The translations under genes and the position numbers were made by a program. The notes below the pieces were generated by a model that searched no databases, had not been told where the DNA came from, and saw only the letters and a list, made by a program, of their open reading frames with translations. A stretch of DNA of 64,000 bases from Batrachochytrium dendrobatidis JAM81 (Eukaryota > Chytridiomycota > Chytridiomycetes > Rhizophydiales): the NCBI RefSeq assembly GCF_000203795.2, contig NW_006281108.1, positions 377,868 to 441,867 of the forward strand, given 5' to 3'. Positions 1 through 10,579 of the stretch are shown piece by piece. How positions within the stretch are numbered: position 1 is the first letter of the stretch; each line of letters begins with the position of its first letter.

Positions 1-117
1 ATAATATCAACCTGCATTCAAACATACCGGTATGTCAATTCTACTGTTTCGATATTTTAGAGATAAAGCAGCGCTACATGAATCATTTGTGGATGGAAAT
101 ACAAGACATTAAAATAC

Positions 118-705
118 CTCATCATCGGTAAAGCGATCCCCCATGGTAGTCATGGCTTCACGCAACACTTCGGCATTAATAAATCCAGTTTTTCCTTCGT
201 CGAAACATTCGAATGCTTGTAAAATATCCTCCTCGGGATCGGTCCCACTCATTTTTTCTCCCATCAGAGTCAGAAACATTGTAAAATTAATACTTCCAGG
301 TGCTTCACTGGTCATACTATCAATATACTCATTCGTTGGATTTTGACCTAAATAGAATATCCAGAACAGTTGCAACATTGAATGTGTCAGTCTAATGTGT
401 GCAAAATCGGTGTCAGATACTATGCATATCCCACGCTGCCATTATAGCACCAGATTCAATAAATCACTCAAAGCAAAGGGTAGTTTACAATTCCAAAATC
501 CATCGATACCAATACAATGACAAACCATGCTCTTACCCAAAGAAGCAAGCATATCTTTGATATCCTCCTTGTCCAAAAAGCCATCGTTATCATGATCAAT
601 CAGGGAAAATGCTTCTTTGAATTCGCCAATCTGCTTTTGGTCAAACATGGCGAATACATTCGAATTCTGACGTGCAGCACGCTTCTTCTTATCCTTGCGT
701 TGTGA
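118..705 (-). CDS. Myosin II regulatory light chain (EF-hand), partial at 3' end
   Basis: Calmodulin-superfamily light chain that binds the neck of myosin II and controls actomyosin contraction, for example at cytokinesis. Two exons are visible. Exon 705-537 encodes a basic head ([15 protein letters not shown]), resembling the phosphorylatable N-terminus of regulatory light chains, and an EF-hand loop beginning [12 protein letters not shown]. Exon 347-118 continues in phase ([10 protein letters not shown]) and holds the second and third EF-hand regions ([14 protein letters not shown]). The exon at 118 ends at a GTATTT donor and the last exon lies beyond the window edge. The start codon must be in an exon upstream of 705, where an AG acceptor precedes TCACAACGC; I could not place it. 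The Ser in RQNSN is the likely kinase target by family analogy. Confidence 0.85.
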
Positions 706-1158
706 CTAAATAAGTTGTCATTCGAATGCAGTATGAAGAGATACATTAGCAGAGGTTAGTGACAGGGTTGAAATTAGACAAGACTAAACGAGCAGGTCTG
801 ATGGATAGCAACTATTGACATGGCGCGTCATAGTAGCATGTAAGATATCAATAGACTGGAAATGCCAGTTTGTCCATTGCTATCATCTGGTTTATTGCCA
901 AAAACAGTAGTGCTGTAAGCAAATATGAGTGGTTGAAATACATAGTATGCAATACACTACAAGAGCTTTGAAATGGCAAGTCCAAAACCAGCCATCACTT
1001 TACAAGGGTTTATTGCCATTTATACCATAATTCCTATTCAAGTTTTTGGTGTTGGGTAAAAGTTGTTGAATAACCCAATTTTCAAGGCGTGACCAACACC
1101 TGCTGGATAAACAATTGTTGCCAACTTTTATTTCTTCTACCTTTTACCCATCTGGATC
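706..1158. other. Intergenic, 5' regions of two divergent genes
   Basis: No coding exon can be supported here. It should contain the first (short) exon of the light-chain gene on the minus strand and the promoter of lipoyl synthase on the plus strand. Confidence 0.4.
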
Positions 1159-3122
1159 ATGCATATTCTCTTTCCGAAAAGATTGACTGTTTCTGGGTTG
1201 ACTGTACTGGAAAGTTACTCTGCAGCCCATTCACGAGCATTGCTGTTTAAGGTCAGCACACTTTTGGAATCGTATATTTTTAAAACACATGAAACGACTA
1301 GCATATTATTGGCCATTTGACTGAATTCGTTGTGTGCATTGACATGGCTACTCGACAAAAATCAATGTTAACTCATTGTTTATGACACACTTTATCTGAA
1401 TCCATCCCCAACTGTTTATTAGGCTGGCCCTCTTTGTGTTCGTGGAAATGCAACCGCAAAATTATCTGCTGCTCCTGCTGAACAAGAGAAACTTGCATTT
1501 TCTAAACGACTTGAAAACGGGCCTGGGCTTGGCGACTTTGTTTCTCAGTCGACCCAGCTATCAATGGAAGAGGCACTCGAGCTGGATGGATCGTCTAGTC
1601 TTCAACAGCTTACAAAAAAAAAGTAAATTTATATGCAAAACAATATATCCGACTGGTTTAAATTCTGATGTGAAATATACTGCCAACATGATTGCTAATG
1701 CTGTATACCTATGTTACAGACACACAAAATTGCCAGAATGGCTCAAGACAGATATTCCAGTTGGTGATAGCTTCAAAAAGATCAAAAGTGATTTGCGAGG
1801 CTTGAAACTCCATACGGTAATCTAAATCCGAGTATTAGATGTCGAATATATCATGGATGCTTGATATTGAACGAATAGCTGCAATAGAAATTGTATTTAA
1901 TTGTATCCTGTTGATTTTCTGAATGATCGCAATTCAACGATTGTACTGCTAGGTTTGTGAGGAAGCCAAATGCCCAAACATTGGCGAATGTTGGGGTGGT
2001 GGTGAGGAAAAAACTGCAACTGCAACCATTATGGTAAGACATACATTTAAATTTATTTCTGGCATGCTGCACCGACTGTAATGCGTGCATCTTGCGGACC
2101 GTGTCTGACCTGAATACTTGTGTTGTTCCGTTTTGGTGTTTGCAATGTCATTTAAATTAGTTAATGGGTGACGAATGCACTCGTGGGTGTAGATTTTGCT
2201 CTGTCAAGACCAATCGGAAACCCAAGGCGCTCGACCCTAATGAGCCGGAACATACAGCTGAAGCCATTTCTCGATGGGGCTTGGGTTACATTGTAATGAC
2301 ATCAGTAGATCGCGATGGTAAGCTTGAATATTGCTATGTCTTGTTTCTATATTCAAGCTGACATGTTGGTTTATAACTAAAATGTAGACCTTCCTGACGG
2401 AGGTGCGAGCCATTTTGCAAACACTGTTAGACTTACCAAGAAAAAGTGTGTAGTTTGCATTAAAATGCAGCATAATTGTTGAATCAAACCAAATGCTCTG
2501 TAACTGAATTTGTAATTTAGGGTTTTATCTAATATATTTTTATTTGTGATATAGAGCACCCAAGATTCTGGTCGAGTGTTTGACTGGAGATTTCAGAGGA
2601 AATCTCGACGATGTTGAGACTGTCGCACTTTCAGGATTAGATGTCTATGCACACAATATTGAAACGGTTGAGAATCTACAGCCATATGTTCGTGACCGCC
2701 GGGCAGGATTTCGGCAATCACTTTCTGTCCTTGAGCATGCCAAAAAGGTCCGTCCAGATCTTATTACAAAAACATCTATGATGCTGGGACTAGGTGAGAC
2801 AGACGAGGAAGTTATACATACTCTTGAAGAATTACGCAAGGTTGATGTAGATGTAGTGACATTTGGCCAATATATGCGGCCCACTACTAAGCACATGAAA
2901 GTGTCAGAGTATGTACACCCAGAGAAATTCCAGCACTGGGCAGATGTAGCTAAACAGATGGGATTCAAGTATGTGGCCAGTGGTCCGCTTGTGCGATCGA
3001 GTTACAAGGCTGGCGAGTTTTATATCAAGAATATGCTCAAAGAACAACAGATGAAGGCGTCAATACAGCAGTCGGAAAATAGCAGCACATTGAATCAAGA
3101 CGAGATTCGGCTTAATGCATAG
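1159..3122 (+). CDS. LIP5: Lipoyl synthase, mitochondrial (radical SAM)
   Basis: Inserts two sulfur atoms into the octanoyl group on lipoyl carrier domains (PDH, OGDH, glycine cleavage H protein) in mitochondria. Seven exons join in frame: 1159-1251, 1423-1622, 1720-1816, 1953-2033, 2161-2317, 2388-2445 and 2555-3122, giving about 417 residues, normal for the eukaryotic family plus presequence. The N-terminus ([13 protein letters not shown]...) is basic and hydroxylated, as expected for a mitochondrial presequence. Both iron-sulfur cluster motifs are visible: the auxiliary cluster [13 protein letters not shown] and the radical SAM motif CTRGCRFC. Downstream are [21 protein letters not shown] and the C-terminal [10 protein letters not shown] typical of LipA/LIAS. 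The first donor (GTCAGC) is the only weak splice site. The gene is convergent with the membrane protein that follows. Confidence 0.95.
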
Positions 3123-3137
3123 TTGGTTGTTTTTGGT

Positions 3138-3797
3138 TCAATTTGAATAAAATTTACAATGCATACTCCATAGCTTTCTAGCGATTGATAAACCCAGCAG
3201 TATCAACGTAATGATCAGCATTATTAAAGAGCAGTTCCATTGAGCACATGTATAGCTGAATAGTAGATTAAAAGTACTGCATTGGTATTTCTTAAGTTCG
3301 ACAGACATGATAATGATTCTATGTATGCATGCCGAATAGGTTAGAAATATGTAGTTTTTGACCAGATGGATTGAAAGGCTTACCCAACGAGAAAGAGTAT
3401 AATGTCCGTAATGACTCTAATAACTCGCGAAGCAGTAGGTTTACTTTTGCCATCAACGTAGTCAATCATGATTGGTTGGTTCTTTTGACAAGGTACTGAA
3501 TGATGGGATAAAAGACATTGTCTTATAAAATGGACCAGCGGAAATAGAATAGTTGAAATGCATACTAGAAACCCCCACAACATGGACACAATCAACTGTG
3601 AACGATCAGGATTCACAGTAACTTGGGATGGTTGATTGCTCCATGCATATCCCGACAATATCATTGCACTGATGACACTACTAGAAGTACCACATACTTG
3701 AATACCATTCAAGAGTTTATATTAGTCTACACGTTTAAACCATTTATAGCTCGTGTATATAATGCTTACCAGCTGTAAAAAATCGCAGAATAGGCAT
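3138..3797 (-). CDS. Small four-helix membrane protein, function unknown
   Basis: Three exons join in frame. ATG at 3797-3795 gives MPILRFFTA, then an exon starting AVCGTSSSVISAMILSGYAW, then after a GTAAGC donor a last exon ending ...ARKLWSMHCKFYSN with a TGA at 3138-3140. The protein is about 155 residues. It has four hydrophobic segments: an N-terminal one (residues ~5-28), one around LIVSMLWGFLVCISTILFPL, one around VIRVITDIILFLVG, and one around LIMLIITLILLGLSI. A polar loop with PCQKNQPIMIDYVDGKSKPT lies between helices 2 and 3. I do not recognise the family. The gene lies between lipoyl synthase (tail to tail, 16 bp apart) and the left end of the mobile element, which begins about 200 bp upstream of its start. 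Confidence 0.6.
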
Positions 3798-3998
3798 GAT
3801 GAAATAAAAGATTATAATATGAACAAGTAGGGAAATTGAGCTGGGTATTTATTTGAATCCATAACACATCAATATTGATTAGACTGGGCGTAGATTCCGC
3901 TGGTTTAGTTGAATTTCATTGAGTATTTTGGTGGTGCATTCAGTCTGCTATTTTACAAACGCATGACAGTAGTATATACAAGACACCGAGTGATACCC

Positions 3999-4089
3999 GT
4001 TTTGTTGGTTGATACTCACTGATAGCTTGATGAAAATGTGTCAAACCATGACTTTTATGACAACACTGTACAAACTGTACGAGTTTAAA
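3999..4089 (+). repeat. Left terminal inverted repeat of the 5-kb element
   Basis: Begins GTTTTGTTGGTTGATACT and ends AGTTTAAA. It matches the reverse complement of 8930-9020 over its whole length, with one 4-bp gap in each copy (CACT here, GACA at the other end) and one substitution near the inner end. Confidence 0.85.
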
Positions 4090-4181
4090 AGATTATTGGT
4101 GAATATTGTCCAGTTTGATTGTTGACTGCGTTTATTTTGGTTGATTCGAGTTTCATTCTTTTGTCAAAAAAACAACATCAA

Positions 4182-5225
4182 ATGAATATTGAAACAACAA
4201 AGACAGCAACAACACAACTGTTGAATGAATACTACCAAATCAGCACTCAAGCCATACCAACACAGAGAGTCAAGTCTGAATGGCAGGATGACAACAAACG
4301 AGGTTTGTTTTTGGGAATCATCCAAGAGGGAGAAACCTCACACATCACTCGACTGCACAACCTGCTGGCTGCCAACCAATTTGCAGAGCAGCAGCAGTTC
4401 TCAACCAAGATCCAGTTGGCAGACCCAGAACATCATTGTACATTCATTGATGACATGTTTGGGTATTACATACTGCCATTCCACAAAGACTACAACGATT
4501 CATCCAGCTGGCACACTCCAGTTTCATCAAACCCAACATCAAGAACCAACTCTGCTGATGATCTGGACTATGTTGCAAAAGTGAGTGAGCTACAGCACAA
4601 GGACTTGAACAAGGTGGTTGAGAAGAGAGACAGTGTCTGCTTGTTTTGCTGGAATAAGCTGTCCTTGCAAGGAGCACACATCATATCCCAAAAGAACATT
4701 GGAATGGCATACAACGAACCATCCATCCTGCTACGATCTGGTTTGACGCAGAAACATCAAATACAGAACGGACTGTTGTTGTGTATCAAGTGCCATAGCC
4801 AATTCGGTAAACTAAGGCGATATGTCGATGTAGTGGATGACAAACTGGTGATCAAAGTGATCAATGAGACGAATGACTCAACAAGTGACAAACACAAGAA
4901 TTGGGAACGAACTGTTAGAGTGCTCAAGTTGATTCGGTCCTATATGCAAGAGAGATGGACTGACAATCGACAAGCAGTTGAATCCAACGATGAAATGGCA
5001 TTGTATTTCATTCACAACAATCCAACTCGACTACCAAACAGGAACGCACTAGAGTTCCACAAGACAACATGTCTTATTTGGCGTATGGCTGGTGGTGTAG
5101 AATCTGACGATGAGTATTGTCCATATGATGATGACGATGGCTGTACTCCTGTGGATTACCGGAGTAAGAGCATCGAAAAATGGATGGACTCAAGTGCTAC
5201 CTTGATTATTGAAAATGTTCAATAA
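4182..5225 (+). CDS. HNH endonuclease-domain protein carried by the mobile element
   Basis: Intact single-exon ORF of 347 residues; the first in-frame ATG is at 4182, about 90 bp inside the left inverted repeat. Residues ~145-210 form an HNH (HNH_2-like) fold: RDSVCLFCWNKL gives the first zinc knuckle, GAHIISQKN carries the His of the catalytic segment, and LLLCIKCHSQFG gives the second knuckle and the final His. The N-terminal ~140 residues and the acidic C-terminal ~140 residues (EYCPYDDDDGC) match nothing I recognise. HNH domains nick or cut DNA. In a mobile element this could process element ends, act as a homing-type nuclease, or have been kept for another role. It is notable as the only unbroken gene of the element. 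It could also be an HNH gene of a host family captured by the element. Confidence 0.75.
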   Translation: MNIETTKTATTQLLNEYYQISTQAIPTQRVKSEWQDDNKRGLFLGIIQEGETSHITRLHNLLAANQFAEQQQFSTKIQLADPEHHCTFIDDMFGYYILPFHKDYNDSSSWHTPVSSNPTSRTNSADDLDYVAKVSELQHKDLNKVVEKRDSVCLFCWNKLSLQGAHIISQKNIGMAYNEPSILLRSGLTQKHQIQNGLLLCIKCHSQFGKLRRYVDVVDDKLVIKVINETNDSTSDKHKNWERTVRVLKLIRSYMQERWTDNRQAVESNDEMALYFIHNNPTRLPNRNALEFHKTTCLIWRMAGGVESDDEYCPYDDDDGCTPVDYRSKSIEKWMDSSATLIIENVQ

Positions 5226-5925
5226 AGTTGTGTATTCATTACAAGAGACTGGTTTCTGTTACAGCAATAGTTGTCATTGTAGTGAGTGTGAATACCAACA
5301 GTTGATGTTGACACTTGAATTCAAGCAATAATGAAAGCAACTCAAATGTCTCTTTCCATTGCAGTGAGACAGTTTGTCAACCAACAATCTCTCATCAATT
5401 GACGACACATTCAGATTCCAGTGATGATGATGTTGCTACCAATGATCGTGGAACTGATAGTGCAGTCTTTTTACACTGTGGTGAGACAACTCGGTATCAT
5501 GTCAATCATGTCCATTGTTGTGGAAATCACTTGTTAATCTACTCTGAATGAACAAGTCTCTTTTCCGTGTTTAATCAATGTATCTTTATATCTGCTTGAA
5601 TAAAGCACTTGTGATTGTTTCTATTTATTGTTCTGGAATTATGTTTTTGCTTTCTTTACCCTTTTTTTACTCTCCTTCTCCTTCTCAAGATCGGAATTCA
5701 ATGAATAGTACTATCTGTATGTTTTCTGGTTTTTATCCTTGTTTCTTTGATAATAGTCTCGATACCATTGTCACAATTGCTCATTTTCATTTGGGTTGCA
5801 ATGATTCCAATTCCGTATGCGTTCAAGATATTCATTGTGGTATTGATTTCAAAATTCATTGTATAGTATTACCCAACACAATAATTTCATGTAAATACAT
5901 TAGTCTTTTCATGTAGCGGTTCAAG
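5226..5925. other. Element interior, no recognisable gene
   Basis: Between the HNH gene and the integrase remnant. Short open stretches exist (for example a Ser/Asp-rich one on plus at 5315-5551) but none has a recognisable domain or a convincing start. It may hold the remains of a further element gene. Confidence 0.4.
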
Positions 5926-6900
5926 AGTATATTCCACTAACTCGGCAATTTCACGCTTGTTCCGACGCTCCGTTTGGATCAATGGCCGTTCTCATACTGG
6001 TGTATCAAATGCACCTGGAAAATCAAGTAATATTTTGTAATTCATAAATGTTGTACCGTTGCTCGAGCTGAACTGCCTTATTGTTTTGTAGTAGATAGGA
6101 GTATCCATCTCCCGCATATATTTGATAATCAGATTTGATAAATGTTGGCACATATCCCTTCTGAAAAGCCTTCACTTTCAAGATTCTGACCTTGTCACCA
6201 ATTCCAAAATAATCACTGAATCCAGATGCCCTACAGTATACAGAGCTTGGATTTTACAGAGTTATGTTTTCAGGTGTCATTTGTAACTCTATTGACAGCG
6301 TGATTGTAATTATAGACCAAATCATTCAGAACGACAATGTATATATGTGTGTTTCTGCTTTCCTGATATATGCTGATCAATTGATCAACTGTACAATAGT
6401 CCTGCTGAATCTCTGTACAATACCTAGCCTTTTATGGTCACTGACGTCAACAGTAATGTGTCTGACATTCACTGATTTTAATCACTTTTGAAATGTCATA
6501 TTCAAGAACTCTGTTCTGTTGTCGCTTTGGATTAGCATTGGTTGATTTCTATCCAATATGTTAGCCATGGCATCTGTTGTATCGGACTTTCACTTTAACA
6601 CAGACACGAAAGCCTTTCTACTAAACACATCAACAGCGCAAAACAAGTATATCTAAGTGTATATAGCCAGCATTCCAATGTGAGTATTTGTAAACCCCTA
6701 TCAAACTGATTTGTCACTGCTTGTTGCTTGAATACACGATCATCGGCTTGTATGATATAGAGTGATTGATATGCCTTGTTATTTGATGGCTCACCTGTTC
6801 ATTAATAAAAGCTTATTTTTTAATGGTATTTGTTTGTCAAATGTCAAGTGCAATTTGTGGGCAGATGATAATCCAGTATTTGGGTTGCAATACAGTTGTG
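5926..6900 (-). pseudogene. Retroviral-type (rve) integrase remnant
   Basis: Reading the minus strand in three frames from 6900 down to 5926, successive pieces match the order of a Polinton/Maverick-type integrase. First comes an N-terminal segment with YCNPNTGLSSAHKL-like wording near 6870. A catalytic-core strand, FCAVDVFSRKAFVS, follows near 6640, containing the first expected acidic residue. The third core segment (VSDHKRLGIVQRFSRTIVQL) is near 6430. Last is an SH3/chromo-like tail, GDKVRILKVKAFQKGYVPTF, near 6190. Stops and frame changes separate the pieces, so no functional protein is expected. In the family this enzyme integrates the element by DDE chemistry. It is encoded on the same strand as, and downstream of, the polymerase. 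Confidence 0.65.
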
Positions 6901-6929
6901 CTAATTCATTTATTTCATCATATTCATCC

Positions 6930-8600
6930 AACATTTAAATATTATAGAATTCGGGTAGGAATGTTTCAAATCCGACTCTTGTCCGCTTATGATTGAATAC
7001 TGCATTCCGCTGTTGATCAAAGTGCAAGTATTGATTTGATTGTCATTGACTCTGAATTCATTGCTGACACTCTTGGCTGTTGTTGCTTTGTAGAGCATTC
7101 AAGTATTTCTGTTTCACGATTATCGTTTCTTGTTAATTCTTTTGGTACTAACCTTGTTTTTTCACCCATACAATAGTGCATCTCGCTTGCTAATGCCATG
7201 ATACCGTATCATTTGTATTCCAGCCATGGATGTTTGTTTTTTGGAATTCATCCATCAGATGTGGTTTAATGACATGTTCCAACTTGCCGCTGGATATACC
7301 AAAATACGCACAATCAGTGTCCATGATACAGTATTGATGGTCACTTTGATCAATGCAATAGTTGACAAAGTCATGGTAAAACTGAAGCATTCACAACTTT
7401 GCCAACTGATACACGGCAAAGCCGATCTGAACTGGACAGCTTTGTTTGAACAATGTCTTTTTAAAACGGATTTCATCACCTTTATTAATATCTTGATGCA
7501 CAGTATAATTGGTTTGTCCAACATTCTTGATATAGTTGTCCAGATTCACCATCTTGACTGTTTTGTGTTTCAGGAAGTTTGCAATACATTTCCCGTATGA
7601 TGAATTGTCAATCAATTACATCATTCTCATGTAGTGTGTAGGCTTGATTGGTATCTCCAGCTCGCATGTCATTCGAAACATGATCCATGAATGCATTGAA
7701 CAGTGTGTTACACTCGTATTTTACAGTACAAGCTACACTGGAAGCATCCAAACATTTATTCATGTACCATTTTAGCAACTCTGTATGGAATAACACTTTA
7801 TTTCCAAAGAAACTGTCAATTAGTTTGTTACACTTGTAGTTTGGGTTTACCCGATCTTGTGGTTCAGCGCATATATCGTTGAACACAAGTCCCACATTGT
7901 TGAATATTGGCGGCATCTCGGCAAAGACATTCCAGAGTTGATTCGGCACGGTAATGTCACATTCAATAACACCAAATAGTGATTCTGCCATGACATGTTT
8001 GATGATGTTACGGTACGGCGCTATGACCTGATGGTTACCGCATAGCATGTCTTGACCAATGACATATATACAAGGCATTAGCATTATATCACAGAATTTG
8101 TCGACAGAGCTTATCTCGTCTTGTTCTTGTCCTGTCCTGTCCATGATAATGATGCAATACGATGCTTGATGGTCCAACGACATTGTATATGTATGTATGA
8201 CACAACACATCATTGCGTTTGAATAATTGAAATTCACAGTATTTATTATTCATCTGTCAGTGGTATGTCAATGCTCATCCTGTAATTGGAATGTCATGTT
8301 TATGGATATCCAGATTCAAGTATTGGATCAAATAGCAACGCATTTTGGTTGCTTCTGTCGTGGGTTTACGTTCAAGTTGTTGTAGTCATTCAGTATATCG
8401 AATATATTGGTGTTGTTGACGATCTCATTGTAAACCAATGTTGGTACGGCTTTGCACTTTATATCATTACCGAACCATTTCCTGGATGGAATATGTCAAT
8501 GTTTGACGTGCTCAATCACATTCACAGTATATGGTCCCAAATCTGGATATTCGTCGACATACTTGTATATATTCTGGGCTACTCTGGGTAAATACACCCA
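6930..8600 (-). pseudogene. Protein-primed B-family DNA polymerase remnant
   Basis: The longest open piece (8237-7608) contains LFGVIECDITVPN and EMPPIFNNV, then NKVLFHTELLKWYMNKCL. These are wordings typical of the palm/TPR region of viral and organellar PolB (DNA_pol_B_2). The next piece (7615-7391) has IDNSSYGKCIANFLKH, the Kx3NSxYG motif, and VQIGFAVYQLAKL. The next (7390-7190) holds the second catalytic palm motif as YCIMDTDCAYFG, where the usual DTDS reads DTDC. The C-terminal wording (LASEMHYCMGEK, EFRVNDNQ) follows in two different frames near 7190-6990. Upstream, to about 8600, a frame with VDEYPDLGPYTVNVIEHVKH is interrupted by stops. At least four disruptions make it a pseudogene. 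Such enzymes replicate linear elements from a terminal protein. Confidence 0.75.
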
Positions 8601-8929
8601 TTTACAGTTCAGCATTGAATACTGTCAAGAGCTGATCTATGGATGTATTGCGAGGTACTGCGAGGTATTGGGTGACAAGTATGACAGAGTGTCTTTGAAT
8701 GTAAACGACCTGTTTGAAATCATTTGGTAGTTATTGTTACATTTGATGATGCTGTCCATTTCAGTGTTTCCGAAAGTTGAAATTCGCATCCCCAAACATT
8801 CAACTTTGTAACCCATTTGCTTGTGAGATGTGCTTGATTTTGCATGGTCGTTTGATACAAGATATTCATCGATCATCCGTCAATGGGTAATATCATCAGA
8901 CTTGGACAACATTCACCAATAGTCTTTGA
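8601..8929. other. Element right interior, no gene seen
   Basis: Presumed 5' part of the polymerase transcription unit. Short open frames only. Nothing recognised. Confidence 0.35.
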
Positions 8930-9020
8930 TTTAAACTTGTACAGTTTGTACAGTGTTGTCTGTCATAAAAGTCATGGTTTGACACATTTTCATCAAGCTA
9001 TCAGTATCAACCAACAAAAC
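8930..9020 (-). repeat. Right terminal inverted repeat of the 5-kb element
   Basis: Inverted counterpart of 3999-4089. Contains TGTACAGTTTGTACAGTGTT and ends CCAACAAAAC at 9020. Its outer end is 160 bp from the stop codon of the sirtuin gene. Confidence 0.85.
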
Positions 9021-9180
9021 TGGTCTCGTTGGTCAATATACTACTCATGATCATTGGAGATTGAAAGCTTGCGCTGCAACCATTGCCCGATTTCAAGTCT
9101 TAATCTTATGAAACATATCAATTCAAAAATCTAAATGGAATAGCTGTTAAACATTGTAGTTTATTCCACTACATCAAATT

Positions 9181-10365
9181 TCATCGGATTGTGCTAGCTA
9201 GCTCTTCCAAAACTGCCGACGATCCTAAATTAATCCGAATTTGTGCCAGTTCATCACCACGAGTAAAACCTAGATTTAAAATAGCAATAGGTTTTCCTGT
9301 AGATGCTGCTCGTTTTACCAGCCGTAGTGCAGAATAAACCTGCAACGAACTCCCAACAACCAACAACGCCTTGGCATCATCAATCATCTTGAAGGATGTA
9401 TCTCGAACGGTCATGGGCATGTTTTCTCCAAAAAACACAACACTTGAATGTTGCACAATAAGAATTTAATCCATGATTAGCATCCTTGGATTATCACAGA
9501 GCACAGACAGTACTTGGTTATCATTGTTGAGCAATTTGGTTACTTTGGTTTTAATAAGCCGTTACATTCTGGACAATGCGGGTATTTAAAATGATTGTAG
9601 TCCCATTTAATCTATAAAGCAAAAGGATCCAAATATACTAGTCAGATCCACCCAACGAGACAAAAAGATAAACCATGACAAGACTAACCTCTACGTCTCC
9701 ATCGGGATTTAAGCTAGAGGCCACATCAGCATTTGATTTCTCCGGATTGAGTCGCTGCCATTCATACACAATCGGGTTTATTTTTTGAAGCTGTTCCTGC
9801 ATTGCACTCCGCTGCAGTTTATATCCACACGAGATGCAGTTTACCCAATGCAGCGTTCCATGAATTTCCAACAAATTTGGGTTTTCGATTACAACTGCTC
9901 GTCGATGTAAGCCGTCCACATTTTGTGTAATGCATCCGGCAATGTGAGATCTAGATTCTAGGGCAGCAATAGCATGATGGGATGCGTTGGGTTGAGCTTG
10001 ACTTACTTTGGGCCAACCGAGGAAACTTCGAGCCCAATATCGCTGACGAAACTCGTGAGGACCAACAAACTGCTGGTATTGGATGGGTTTGAAGTCTTTG
10101 TTACGGGAGTAGATTCCCTGTGGGCCTCTGTAATCTGGTATTCCTGAGTCAGTGGAAACTCCAGCACCTGTGCATGTCGATTGATAATTGAAATGTGTAG
10201 AATAGTTAGTCAAGATCGCAGACCAGTGTCAGCAGTGTTGCGATGGCTAATGGTACCAGTAAGAAGCACAGTTTGTCCATGATGACGCATGAGGAAGTCG
10301 ACAAGCTTGCTGGCGCTGTCTTTCACGGTACCCATCACTCGATTGTGCATGACTTGAGCCGACAT
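9181..10365 (-). CDS. SIRT4: SIRT4-type mitochondrial sirtuin (class II)
   Basis: NAD-dependent protein deacylase/lipoamidase/ADP-ribosyltransferase family. ATG at 10365-10363 opens exon 1 (MSAQVMHNRVMG...), which splices at GTACCA so that VLLTG joins AGVSTDSGIPDYRG, the NAD-binding signature. Then come RQRYWARSFLGWPK, a segment characteristic of SIRT4, TQNVDGLHRRA with the NAD/catalytic region, LEIHG with the catalytic His, and zinc pairs CISC and, after further introns, CPEC. The C-terminal exon has VVFFGENMP, LLVVGSSLQVYSALRL and AILNLGFTRGDEL. At least four exons. SIRT4 homologues act in the mitochondrial matrix; the short N-terminus is only weakly presequence-like. The gene points away from the BIM1-like gene and ends 160 bp from the mobile element. 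Confidence 0.9.
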
Positions 10366-10579
10366 TTGGAACAACTGTCAAGTGTTGGGTCAGCTTGCAA
10401 TATCTGAGTCGGAACAAGAATTTGTTGCGGATCTGTAAGATTGCTTCATTCAACACAATGCATCGAATTCGACTACACAAATCATGATAGTCTAACGAGG
10501 TATTTCATTCATAAGTAGACATGATATCCAATCACATCTTGATTGAGTGGATTCAATCTTGCAAATTTGATCTTTTTAT

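Larger units (their letters stand above)
3999..9020. mobile_element. 5.0-kb Polinton/virophage-like DNA element with 91-bp terminal inverted repeats
   Basis: The ends are inverted copies of each other (3999-4089 against 8930-9020). Between them lie an intact HNH-nuclease ORF on plus, and on minus the remains of a retroviral-type integrase (about 5930-6900) and of a B-family DNA polymerase of the protein-primed viral type (about 6930-8600). Integrase plus protein-primed PolB between long inverted repeats defines the Polinton/Maverick and related virophage-like class. At 5,022 bp it is far shorter than typical 15-20 kb Polintons and I found no capsid, ATPase or protease gene. It is therefore either an internally deleted derivative or a distinct small lineage. 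No convincing target-site duplication: the 6 bp outside each end (ATACCC, TGGTCT) differ, so the true ends may lie a few bases further out. Stops and frame breaks in both minus-strand genes show it is no longer autonomous. Confidence 0.75.

Noticed and set aside
4119..4181. Upstream extension of the HNH frame starting at TTG
   Set aside because: Eukaryotic initiation should use the ATG at 4182; the extension has no conserved content.
7226..7600. Plus-strand 124-codon frame
   Set aside because: Antisense to the polymerase segment carrying IDNSSYGK and DTDC; the minus reading is the meaningful one.
8286..8730. Plus-strand open frames (101 and 92 codons) opposite the polymerase
   Set aside because: They are antisense shadows of the readable minus-strand polymerase pieces and lack any domain.
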